Source of the DNA: Bacteroidales bacterium
GTDB lineage: Bacteria; Bacteroidota; Bacteroidia; Bacteroidales; UBA7960
Direction of reading: 5' to 3'
DNA: 5,724 bases
Assembly (NCBI GenBank): GCA_007130545.1
Contig: SLSG01000005.1
Span: forward strand, 1-5,724
The translations under genes were made by a program, and so were the position numbers. This document shows, piece after piece, positions 1 through 5,724 of the stretch; positions within the stretch are counted from its first letter, which is position 1, and the number at the start of each line of letters is the position of its first letter. The notes under the pieces were generated by a model. The model saw only the letters and a program-made list of their open reading frames with translations, had not been told where the DNA came from and made no database searches.

Positions 1-113
1 GCCGTTTCGGCAAACACATGCGTTATGCATATGACTGCAAGGAATAGGTATACTCTCATAATTCGCAGGAATTGTTTTAAAGGATGCGAAAGATCCTTGT
101 GGTTTTTTTTCAT
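1..113 (-). CDS. Probable TonB-dependent (SusC/RagA-like) receptor, N-terminal signal-peptide fragment
   Basis: Only the first 37 codons lie in the window; the gene runs off the left edge. The visible protein starts MKKNHKDLSHPLKQFLRIMR, a long basic n-region. A hydrophobic core follows, about residues 21-35 (VYLFLAVICITHVFA), and then a small-residue stretch (A-E-T) fitting a signal-peptidase cleavage region. This is the usual N-terminus of Bacteroidota SusC/RagA-type outer-membrane receptors, and such a gene is what normally follows a sigma/FecR pair. The receptor assignment therefore rests on signal-peptide style and position; no plug, barrel or STN domain is visible. It lies 227 nt downstream of the anti-sigma gene with no recognisable promoter of its own (no TANNTTTG on this strand in the gap), so it may be co-transcribed. 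No clear Shine-Dalgarno precedes the ATG; the upstream sequence is A-rich, which is common in this phylum. Another exported protein cannot be excluded. Confidence 0.68.
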   Translation of the reverse strand, partial: MKKNHKDLSHPLKQFLRIMRVYLFLAVICITHVFAET

Positions 114-206
114 AACTTTACGTCTTGGTTATGCTTAGGTTAATTAATCTGGCGATTGGCCCATGGGTTTGCATACAGGGTCCAAGCGTCTGGAAAATCT
201 AATGCG

Positions 207-241
207 ATCGGGAAATGTGACAGCATTTCCCGATTTTTTTT
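207..241 (+). terminator. Intrinsic-terminator-like hairpin, plus-strand orientation
   Basis: A perfect 11-bp stem (ATCGGGAAATG paired with CATTTCCCGAT) closes a 6-nt loop and is followed at once by eight T residues on the plus strand. That is the shape of a rho-independent terminator for plus-strand transcription. The neighbouring genes are all on the minus strand, and on that strand the hairpin is preceded by an A-tract and followed by no U-tract. It may end an antisense transcript, or act as a stabilising or attenuating hairpin in the anti-sigma to receptor mRNA. The structure is seen directly; the function is inferred. Confidence 0.6.
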
Positions 242-340
242 AGGCAATCGGAAGCATCATAGGCAGGTTGTTTTGGTTGATATTGTGTTGAGTGGTGTAG
301 TAGTCGGATAATTATTCAGGTGGATGTCAATCAGTGCTGC

Positions 341-1549
341 TTAGTACAGATAACTGAAATACTGAGATTTGGTTCTGGGATTTATGCGGATGAAGACCGT
401 TTTTTCATCCAGTTTATAGTCCATCGGGGAAGTCAGTTTCATGGCATTCAGCACCTGTTCCAGTGTCTGGTCCTTCAGCGTGCCGGAATACTTGTACTCC
501 TTTAGCCGGTCGTCTTCAAAGACGAAGGTCACATCGTACCGCCTTTCCAGTATGCGTACCAATCCGACGAGCGGCTCCCCGTCAAAGATCAGGATGCCGT
601 CTTTCCAGCTGACCTCATGGTCGACGCTGGATTTTTGCATGATCTGGATGCGTTCAATGGGTTTAGCAGCTGCAGGGGCGGGGGCGGGTGTGTGAACCAC
701 CACTTCTTCCTCTTCGGCCTCCTGGTGGATGGCCATGTCGCCCTGCTGCCTGTAGAATGTAGCTTTTTGGTTTGGTTCCAGCACCATTTCGCGGAAGCGG
801 GCCCGATCCAGGTGGGCGTCTTCGATCTTCAGGGATCCGCTTACCAGGGTGGCCTCGATGGTGTTGTCATCGTCGTAGGCCTTCAGGTTGAACTCGGTCC
901 CCAATACGCGAAAAGCAACATCCATTGCATAGACCACAAACGGGATGTCCTGCTTCTTGACATCAAAGAAGGCCTCCCCATTCAGTGTAAGGTCGCGGTT
1001 GGCCAGGTTGAAGTTGCTGGGGTATTTGATAGAACTCCCGGCGTTCAGCCATACGGTGGATCCGTCGGGAAGCGTGACCTGGGAACGGGAGCCCATCGGG
1101 GCCTCGATGTAGTTGTATGCCACCACCGACAGGTCTTGGGTACGGGATCCCATCCAGTAGAACACGGCCGATGCCAGGATGAGCGCAGCCACGGCGGCCG
1201 CATAGCGCATTTGCCTTAGAAGGAGATGGCGGGTTTTGCCGGGCTTTTCCGTCCCGGCACTAATCGTCCCGTCAATGTGTTCTCCTGAAGCGGCAGATTC
1301 CTTGCGCCGGGTAATTTCGGCATACACCTTTTCCCAGTCTGCCTTAATGTCTATTTTCTCGAAGGGTTCCAGCTCCGAGGCCTTTGCCCAGTTACGCTGA
1401 ACCACGGTAAACACCTCCAGGAGCTGCTCATCCCTGAGCAAAATCTCCTGAAATTTTCTCATCTCATCTTGTGAAGCCCTGGCAGTCAGGACTTTCTCAA
1501 TCAGGCTCCAGAACTGCCCGAGCTCTTCGCCACTCATTCGTTCTTCCAT
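341..1549 (-). CDS. FecR-family anti-sigma factor (inner-membrane signal transducer)
   Basis: Residues 1 to about 90 form a helical cytoplasmic region expected to bind the sigma factor. A single membrane segment lies at about 117-133 (YAAAVAALILASAVFYWMG), preceded by basic residues, which puts the N-terminus in the cytoplasm. The FecR domain spans about 145-245, with the family hallmarks APMGSRSQVTLPDGSTVWLN and a GEAFFDV strand. An acidic then Pro/Ala-rich linker (about 276-300) leads to a DUF4974-like domain at about 318-390. The role known for the family is to hold the cognate ECF sigma factor and release it when the partner TonB-dependent receptor signals. Here the sigma gene is 100 nt upstream and a probable receptor lies downstream. 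The length of 402 residues is slightly long for the family because of the linker. The first ATG is used; a second at codon 5 (position 1537) is preceded by GGAAG-like sequence and could be the real start. No promoter element is visible just upstream. Confidence 0.95.
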   Translation of the reverse strand: MEERMSGEELGQFWSLIEKVLTARASQDEMRKFQEILLRDEQLLEVFTVVQRNWAKASELEPFEKIDIKADWEKVYAEITRRKESAASGEHIDGTISAGTEKPGKTRHLLLRQMRYAAAVAALILASAVFYWMGSRTQDLSVVAYNYIEAPMGSRSQVTLPDGSTVWLNAGSSIKYPSNFNLANRDLTLNGEAFFDVKKQDIPFVVYAMDVAFRVLGTEFNLKAYDDDNTIEATLVSGSLKIEDAHLDRARFREMVLEPNQKATFYRQQGDMAIHQEAEEEEVVVHTPAPAPAAAKPIERIQIMQKSSVDHEVSWKDGILIFDGEPLVGLVRILERRYDVTFVFEDDRLKEYKYSGTLKDQTLEQVLNAMKLTSPMDYKLDEKTVFIRINPRTKSQYFSYLY

Positions 1550-1588
1550 GGATATAGTATTGTCACAAAAGGCTTGTACTTATAAGAC

Positions 1589-1610
1589 AAAAAAAAAGGG
1601 GTTGCCCCCC
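1589..1610 (-). terminator. Possible weak terminator/attenuator between sigma and anti-sigma genes
   Basis: On the minus strand GGGGGG-CAA-CCCC is followed directly by nine T residues. This gives a short all-GC stem of four pairs with a 3-5 nt loop and a full U-tract. It lies between the sigma stop (1650) and the anti-sigma start (1549). The stem is shorter than in most intrinsic terminators, so partial termination is more likely than complete. If active it would make more sigma than anti-sigma message, unless the anti-sigma gene has its own promoter, which I do not see. Confidence 0.4.
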
Positions 1611-1649
1611 AAAAGATTTTAAGATTTTTTTTGAAATATTGTCGGATGG

Positions 1650-2180
1650 TTACCTGTGCCGGACCTTTGCAAGCTTTTTCAGCGCGTGGCCGATCTGGTT
1701 CTCGACGGTTTTCACCGATATTTTGAGCTTTTTGGCAATTTCGCCGTGTTGCAGTTGTTTTATCCGACTAAGCTTAAAAATCACCCGGCAGCTTTTGGGC
1801 AATTCCTCGATGGCCTGGTAGACCTGTTCGAGCTGCTCAGTGGCGATCATGCGTTCCAGCACATCGTCTTCGAGCATCAGTGTGGAAAAGTCGTTCGTAA
1901 AATGCATTTGTTGGTGTTTGGTACGGGCGTGGTTGATACAGGCGTTTTTCACGCTCTGGTAGAGGAAAGCCCGGGCACATTTTTCGATGACCAGAGTCTT
2001 GCGTGTTTCCCATAGCCTGACGAACACCCCTTGCACGATTTCCCTGGCATTGTCCTCCCCGTTCACATACTTCATGGCAAAAACGGTCAACGGCCGGTAG
2101 TGGTCCTCGAAAAGTTTCCTGAACTTCTCCAGATCCCCCATGCCATCCACCCCAACAATGCGTTGTTTTGTTTTGGTCAT
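1650..2180 (-). CDS. RNA polymerase ECF-type sigma-70 factor (Bacteroidota expansion type)
   Basis: The 176-residue protein is of normal ECF length. Region 2 covers about residues 17-88 (FRKLFEDHYRPLTVFAMKYV, then EIVQGVFVRLWE, then AFLYQSVKNACINHAR). Region 4 covers about 114-172 and ends in a helix-turn-helix (GEIAKKLKISVKTVENQIGH ALKKL, about 146-170). Region 1.1 and region 3 are absent, as expected for ECF factors. It should direct core RNA polymerase to promoters of the linked receptor and uptake genes when the adjacent FecR-like protein lets it go. In the region 2.2 motif the usual Gln-Asp is Gln-Gly (Gly51), an uncommon change. The first ATG is used; an internal ATG at codon 14 (position 2141) would still leave both regions intact. 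A TACCTTTG element 24-31 nt upstream fits either start. The anti-sigma gene follows after 100 nt on the same strand. Confidence 0.95.
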   Translation of the reverse strand: MTKTKQRIVGVDGMGDLEKFRKLFEDHYRPLTVFAMKYVNGEDNAREIVQGVFVRLWETRKTLVIEKCARAFLYQSVKNACINHARTKHQQMHFTNDFSTLMLEDDVLERMIATEQLEQVYQAIEELPKSCRVIFKLSRIKQLQHGEIAKKLKISVKTVENQIGHALKKLAKVRHR

Positions 2181-2203
2181 TACATCTTAACCAGCAGAAA
2201 TTT

Positions 2204-2211
2204 CAAAGGTA
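2204..2211 (-). promoter_or_regulatory. Bacteroidota-type -7 promoter element for the sigma/anti-sigma genes
   Basis: The minus strand reads TACCTTTG, an exact match to TANNTTTG, 24-31 nt before the sigma ATG, which would give a short leader. The -33 element is less clear: TTG triplets sit 14 nt (2226-2228) and 24 nt (2236-2238) upstream, both outside the usual spacing of roughly 17-23 nt. The -7 match is seen; use of this promoter is inferred. Confidence 0.5.
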
Positions 2212-2393
2212 ACACCAGATAAATACAACCCGGTACAACTTCATGGTTATGAGCGCCCTAACACTAACCAAACAAGAAGTTTCCGCCATAAATTTAGTGC
2301 AATTTCCCAAAATTTTTTAACGCTTGAAGCAAGGAATGTGGTAGAGCGGAAAGCGGAGAAAATATTTATTAAAGAATTAATTCAACCTGTGTA

Positions 2394-2440
2394 AAGTTTT
2401 TTACGTCGAAAGGTAAATTATTTTTGACGTAAAAAAACTT
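2394..2440. repeat. Inverted repeat, 14-bp arms with an 18-nt spacer
   Basis: On the plus strand the arms read AAGTTTTTTACGTC and GACGTAAAAAAACTT. Eleven pairs (TTTTTTACGTC/GACGTAAAAAA) are perfect, and the outer AAG/CTT pairs if one extra A is bulged. The T-tract is on the 5' arm and the A-tract on the 3' arm on both strands, which is the reverse of an intrinsic terminator. It could be a protein-binding site or an RNA hairpin in the ATPase 3' region or the sigma upstream region. The spacer contains TACCTTTC on the minus strand, one base off a -7 element. Confidence 0.6.
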
Positions 2441-2523
2441 ATGCATTGCGATGGGCGGAGATTAATTTTGGGTTAAATCTTTTCAGGCACCCATCTTCCG
2501 GCAGAACTGGTCGTAGGTCTGGA

Positions 2524-5208
2524 TCATCCGACCGGGATGATGTTGGCTTTTTTGAAGAAAGCGGCGGTTATTTCGTGGCAGGTCAGCATCAGGATTTGCC
2601 TGTCTTTGGCGAATGCTTCCAGGATCTCTGCCGTTTTTTGCGCCCGCTGTGAATCGAAGTTCACCAGGACCTCATCCACTATGATGGGCAGCGCCTCGGT
2701 CTTTTTTTCATAGGCCTCGATAAACCCGAGCCGCAGGCTCACCAGCAGCTGTTCGCGGGTGCCCCGGCTCAATTGACCGATGCCCCTGGCCACGCCCCTG
2801 GGATCGAATACGCCCACCTCTTTTTGTCCGAGCGACACCCGGATCGCCTCGTAGCGGTTCCCGGTGATCTCCCTGAAGTAGCGGCTGGCGTACCGGACCA
2901 CCTCCGGCTGTTTCTCCTGTTCAAACCGGGTCTTTACATCCCCCAGAATTTTTAGTGCCAGTTTGTTGGTGAGCCATTCCCGCCAGGCAAGCTGCAGCTT
3001 CTCCTTTTCCGTCTCCAGCTCGGTCATGGTCTCCGCCAGGTCGGATTCCCCCTCCAGGTCATGAATCAGCTGTTTTTTCCTGCCCAGGTCTTCCCGCATT
3101 TGCTGCAGCTCTGCGGAGGCCGTCTCTGCTTCATCAGCCAGTTCCCTCACCTGTTGCTCGATCGCCGCCTTTTCATGTGTCTCCAGGTAAGCCATGACTT
3201 CATCGGCTTTGCCTAGTCCGGCAATATTCTCCATGGTCTCCGTGGCTTCGCGTACCTGTTGCTTCAGGGCTTTTACCTGCTCGTTCTTATCGTACATATC
3301 CCTGAAGGACTCCCGGTCGCCTGCCCCAACACCATCCATTAGCAAACCGATTTGCCTGTGCACCTCCTTCAGCTCCTTTTCCGTGGCCTGCAGTTCCCTT
3401 TTGGAGCGCCCCAGCTCCCCTTCCAGTTGTTTTTTCTTCAACGAAAGATCTTTTGCCGCATCAAAGGCTCCGATGATCCGGTTTACCAGGATCTCTAAAT
3501 TGCTTCCTTCGCCTTGGGGGCGACCCGCCGCCGAGTCATGCTCCAACAGTGCGCTGGCTTCATTTGCCTGCCTTTCAAAACCCGAGATAAACGGATCCCT
3601 GTTTTCCTTCACGGCCTGCAGCAGCCTGTCCCTTTCGGCCAGCATTCCCCTCAGCTGTTCCACCCGGACGAGCACATCCAGTGCCGCCTCCGGGCCCAGC
3701 GCCCGGTTCAGTTGCAGCCCGGATTCGAGGTAATCTCCCAACTCCTGCTGAAGCGCCCCTTCTTTGGTTTTAAGTTCCGACAAGTGATCCAGCGCCAATT
3801 GGTAAGCCCCTTTCCTGGAGAGGCGTCCACGGCCAATATACAGGATCACGGCAATCAGGGCCAGTGCCGTTCCCCCTATATGCAGTCCGTAATAGAAGGC
3901 AGCACCGGCTGCCACCACGGCCACCGCTGCCAGCAATGTGGCTGCAGCCTTCAAGTTCAGCGGACTTTCCTTGGACCGCAGCACCTGCAACTCGGTATCC
4001 AGGCGGCTTTTCTCCTGGTTCAGTTGCTCGTACGCCCCTTTAAAAGCCAGCAGCTTCGCCCGCTTGCCCTCCATGTCTTCAAATCCGGAGATATGCGCCT
4101 CCGTCCACCCGCTGCCGATCGCAGAAATTCCGTTCCTTGCCTGTTCGTCCAGTTCCCAGGCCATGCGCAAATCCGCTTCCCTGTTTTTAACCTCCTGTTT
4201 GTAAAGCGTCCGGTTCTCCCTGAGATAATCCACGGCCTCCGCTCGCTCCAGCAGTCCGCCATTGAATTCCATGTCCGCTATTTCCTCCTCCAGGGCCCCT
4301 ATGCCCTTGCGCTCCCCCTTGCCGTCGGCAAGCACCCTGGCCTGTTCCTGCAGCGTCCTTTCCAGTCGCTCCATTTCATCCAGCCGCCTGGTCCCTTCGG
4401 CCGGCAGGTCCTGCAGCGGCGGCAGGTCTGACAATTCCTGCCCGGCCCTTTTGATGCGGACAAAATAGGAGTGGCACCTGAGGAAATTTTCCAGTTTGAT
4501 CTTCTCCCCGTTGTGATCCTGCAACGCCCGGCCGAGGCCGGTTGTTTCCTTTTCCAGGTCCCGGATTTCGACGGTCAGGTTCTGGTAAGCCGGTAAATTC
4601 GCCTGTATCCTGGCCAGCTTTTCGTTCAGCTGGCCGATCCGGTCCATCAGCCGCGGCACCTCCTGGGTGCGTCCGCGCGGGGAGTAGATGTTATCCGACA
4701 CCTCCTGAAAACCCCTTTCCACATCCCCCAGCGACAAATCGCCCAGTCCGAGTCCGATACTATAAATCCTGTCCTCCACCCCCGACCTGGACAACGAATC
4801 CATGCTGACCAGTTCGTCCAGCGAGAAGGCGTACACATTCTGGTACAGCTCACCCGAAGCCCCTCCCAGCAACCGGTTCCACTCCGCCGGGTCGGACGAC
4901 TCCCCGTCGGGCGTCACCAGCTTGATCTGTCCGCCTTTGGCCCCTGCCCACCTTTCGAAGGTCACCTCCCGCGCCGGGTCACCGGCCAGTGTGACAATAC
5001 GCCCCCCGTGCTTTCCCCCATTCAGGGGTTCGCGGTGGTCGGCCCGGGTTCTCGGGTAGCCAAACAGGGTATAGCGCAGGAAATCCAGCAAGGTTGACTT
5101 GCCCGCCTCGTTCTTTCCCCAGAGGATGTTGACCCCCTTCCCGAGGTCTTCCAGGGAGAAATCCCTGAAGATCCCGAAGCCGTCGATATGAATCTTGTTA
5201 ATAATCAT
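2524..5208 (-). CDS. SbcC/Rad50/YhaN-like AAA family ATPase with central membrane hairpin
   Basis: The 894-residue protein has a split ABC-type head. The N-terminal part has Walker A GKNEAGKST at 31-39 and a Q-loop-like QNVYAFSLDEL near 123. The C-terminal part has the signature LSRGT at 813-817, Walker B LPIIVDE with Asp845-Glu846, a D-loop NFDS at 850-853 and the H-loop histidine at 878 (LTCHE). Long Glu/Lys/Leu-rich coiled coils fill about 190-415 and 465-750. Between them lie two hydrophobic segments (about 419-437 and 443-458) joined by a short turn. There is no CxxC zinc hook; only two cysteines occur (245 and 877). A membrane hairpin at this point is as in Bacillus YhaN, whereas SbcC and Rad50 have a zinc hook. 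The family works with an SbcD-like nuclease on DNA ends, and the gene starts inside the end of such a candidate (11-nt overlap). The first ATG begins MIINKIHIDGFGIF, the normal start of the head. The exact substrate is not known from the sequence. Confidence 0.93.
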   Translation of the reverse strand: MIINKIHIDGFGIFRDFSLEDLGKGVNILWGKNEAGKSTLLDFLRYTLFGYPRTRADHREPLNGGKHGGRIVTLAGDPAREVTFERWAGAKGGQIKLVTPDGESSDPAEWNRLLGGASGELYQNVYAFSLDELVSMDSLSRSGVEDRIYSIGLGLGDLSLGDVERGFQEVSDNIYSPRGRTQEVPRLMDRIGQLNEKLARIQANLPAYQNLTVEIRDLEKETTGLGRALQDHNGEKIKLENFLRCHSYFVRIKRAGQELSDLPPLQDLPAEGTRRLDEMERLERTLQEQARVLADGKGERKGIGALEEEIADMEFNGGLLERAEAVDYLRENRTLYKQEVKNREADLRMAWELDEQARNGISAIGSGWTEAHISGFEDMEGKRAKLLAFKGAYEQLNQEKSRLDTELQVLRSKESPLNLKAAATLLAAVAVVAAGAAFYYGLHIGGTALALIAVILYIGRGRLSRKGAYQLALDHLSELKTKEGALQQELGDYLESGLQLNRALGPEAALDVLVRVEQLRGMLAERDRLLQAVKENRDPFISGFERQANEASALLEHDSAAGRPQGEGSNLEILVNRIIGAFDAAKDLSLKKKQLEGELGRSKRELQATEKELKEVHRQIGLLMDGVGAGDRESFRDMYDKNEQVKALKQQVREATETMENIAGLGKADEVMAYLETHEKAAIEQQVRELADEAETASAELQQMREDLGRKKQLIHDLEGESDLAETMTELETEKEKLQLAWREWLTNKLALKILGDVKTRFEQEKQPEVVRYASRYFREITGNRYEAIRVSLGQKEVGVFDPRGVARGIGQLSRGTREQLLVSLRLGFIEAYEKKTEALPIIVDEVLVNFDSQRAQKTAEILEAFAKDRQILMLTCHEITAAFFKKANIIPVG
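3835..3954 (-). other. Membrane hairpin segment inside the ATPase gene
   Basis: Residues about 419-458 of the ATPase are two runs of Ala/Leu/Val/Ile/Gly, with a short YYGLHIGG turn between them and basic residues after the second run (GRGRLSRKG). They sit at the expected tip of the coiled coil. By charge, both ends face the cytoplasm and only the short turn would reach the outer side. This predicts that the coiled-coil tip is anchored in the inner membrane. Confidence 0.75.
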
Positions 5209-5724
5209 TCAATTCGTGTTTTTCTGACCGCCCGGTCTGCAGATTCTCCAACAACATCCACTTGGCCATTTCGGCCATTTCGGCCCGGTCTTCGGCCGTC
5301 AGCTCCGCCAGTTCACGCCGCACCAGCGGGTTGCCGAACGCTTCCTGCGCCTCCAGGAGGAATTCCTCCAGACGCTGTGGGTCCGCCGCCATGGCCTCCG
5401 CCTGCCGGAGGACTTCGGCCGGGAAATCCGTCCCCTGCCTGACCTGGTCCAGGTCCAGTTCCGGACCCGTTTCCAGCCGGATGCTGTCGTACCAGGTGAA
5501 GGGATCCCGGCTCAGCTGTCCCTCGTTAAAGACCTGCAGCAGCTGCTCCAGCTCGCCCGGTTTGCCCAGTTGGCCATGCAGGGAAGTTTGCCCTTTGAGC
5601 AATAGTCGGATGATATAATTGGCCTTCGCTTCCTCCTGCCGGTATGCTCCCGACGGCCCCGGCGGCTCCGTTGCATCCATATGTGCCTGGTGCTCCATCC
5701 CATCCGTGCGTCCAGGCCCTTCCA
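5198..5724 (-). CDS. Probable SbcD/YhaO-like metallophosphoesterase (DNA repair exonuclease subunit), C-terminal part
   Basis: The frame is open to the right edge, so this is the last 174 residues of a longer protein; the ATG at 5698 is probably internal, not the start. The catalytic phosphoesterase domain, with its metal-binding His and Asp residues, would lie outside the window. What is visible is a Pro/Gly-rich stretch, then ANYIIRLLLKGQTSLHGQL, then DPFTWYDSIRLETGPELDLD, then a Glu/Ala-rich helical tail. A strand of the type 'xRLxLxGxTxLHxxL' followed by 'DSIRxET' resembles the C-terminal part of SbcD/YhaO-like nucleases, but I am recalling this, not aligning it. The strongest support is context: its stop overlaps by 11 nt the start of the SbcC/YhaN-like ATPase, the standard order for this pair. 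It could instead be an unrelated partner of that ATPase. Confidence 0.68.
   Translation of the reverse strand, partial: EGPGRTDGMEHQAHMDATEPPGPSGAYRQEEAKANYIIRLLLKGQTSLHGQLGKPGELEQLLQVFNEGQLSRDPFTWYDSIRLETGPELDLDQVRQGTDFPAEVLRQAEAMAADPQRLEEFLLEAQEAFGNPLVRRELAELTAEDRAEMAEMAKWMLLENLQTGRSEKHELNDY

Larger units (their letters stand above)
2181..2523. other. AT-rich intergenic region between the ATPase and sigma genes
   Basis: These 343 bases hold no credible long gene on either strand. Reading on the minus strand from the ATPase stop, a short GC-rich stretch to about 2483 comes first (a 14-codon coding-like tail), then AT-rich DNA with the inverted repeat at 2394-2440, then a long AT-rich stretch with nothing I can name, then the predicted sigma promoter. 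I see no standard terminator behind the ATPase gene. An 8-base sequence AAAGGTAA occurs twice on the plus strand, at 2205-2212 (the promoter) and at 2409-2416 (inside the inverted repeat loop). No tRNA, riboswitch or repeat array is visible. Confidence 0.6.

Noticed and set aside
156..185. A second imperfect hairpin (TTGGCCC with GGGTCCAA, 15-nt loop) upstream of the receptor.
   Set aside because: It is only seven pairs with a bulge and a long loop, with no T-tract, and is easily expected by chance.
617..1219. A 200-codon plus-strand open frame opposite the anti-sigma gene.
   Set aside because: It is a shadow of the well-supported FecR-like gene and its protein shows no domain or sensible composition.
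1550..1649. A separate promoter for the anti-sigma gene in the 100-nt spacer.
   Set aside because: No TANNTTTG match exists on the coding strand; sequences such as ATCTTTTG and GCCTTTTG miss the TA pair.
2244..2270. Inverted repeat TGGTTA/TAACCA with a 15-nt spacer upstream of the sigma promoter.
   Set aside because: Six-base arms are too short to separate from chance in this AT-rich gap.
3514..4431. A 305-codon plus-strand open frame lying inside the ATPase gene.
   Set aside because: It is antisense to a gene with complete ATPase motifs. Long reverse frames are common opposite GC-rich coding DNA, and its translation shows no recognisable domain.
5264..5281. Tandem 9-bp duplication (GGCCATTTC twice) coding for Glu-Met-Ala repeated near the end of the nuclease-like gene.
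   Set aside because: Two in-frame copies in a helical Glu/Ala-rich tail are ordinary and do not disturb the frame.
5198..5698. Treating the 166-residue frame starting at 5698 as a complete small gene.
   Set aside because: The frame stays open to the window edge, and the content fits the tail of a larger nuclease subunit, so it is annotated as a partial gene.
1..5724. CRISPR array, tRNA or rRNA gene, insertion sequence ends or phage genes.
   Set aside because: No regularly spaced repeats, no RNA gene signatures, and no transposase or integrase motifs were seen on either strand.

Overview
The window looks like chromosomal DNA from a member of the Bacteroidota. The evidence is an ECF sigma factor of the type that phylum has in many copies, followed by a FecR-type anti-sigma factor with a DUF4974-like C-terminus and then by what looks like the signal peptide of an outer-membrane TonB-dependent (SusC/RagA-like) receptor. 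A Bacteroidota-style -7 promoter element (TANNTTTG) also lies just upstream of the sigma gene. The coding DNA is moderately GC-rich and the intergenic DNA is clearly AT-rich. Genus cannot be told from this piece. Every gene I can support is on the minus strand, so the window reads biologically from right to left.

Right block (5724 to 2524): the 3' part of a gene that I infer to be an SbcD/YhaO-like metallophosphoesterase subunit overlaps by 11 nt the start of a complete 894-residue SbcC/Rad50/YhaN-like AAA ATPase. The ATPase has its head split between the two ends, long coiled coils, and a pair of membrane-spanning segments in the middle where Rad50 has its zinc hook. The overlap suggests an operon and coupled translation. 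The likely product is a membrane-tethered nuclease/ATPase complex acting on DNA ends.

Middle gap (2523 to 2181): 343 bases without a clear gene. It holds a 14-codon coding-like tail right after the ATPase stop, an AT-rich stretch with a strong inverted repeat that is not terminator-shaped, and the predicted sigma promoter.

Left block (2180 to 1): an ECF sigma factor, a 100-nt spacer with a short GC hairpin and U-tract (a possible attenuator), the FecR-like anti-sigma factor, a 227-nt spacer with a perfect 11-bp hairpin plus T-tract oriented for the plus strand, and the first 37 codons of the probable receptor. This is the usual cell-surface signalling layout. The receptor senses its ligand in the outer membrane, the anti-sigma factor carries the signal across the inner membrane, and the sigma factor is released to transcribe receptor and uptake genes. 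The substrate cannot be read from this window.

I do not see a clearly new system. The most checkable oddities are the plus-oriented terminator between minus-strand genes, the possible attenuator between sigma and anti-sigma, the coding-like sequence after the ATPase stop, and the inverted repeat upstream of the sigma promoter.
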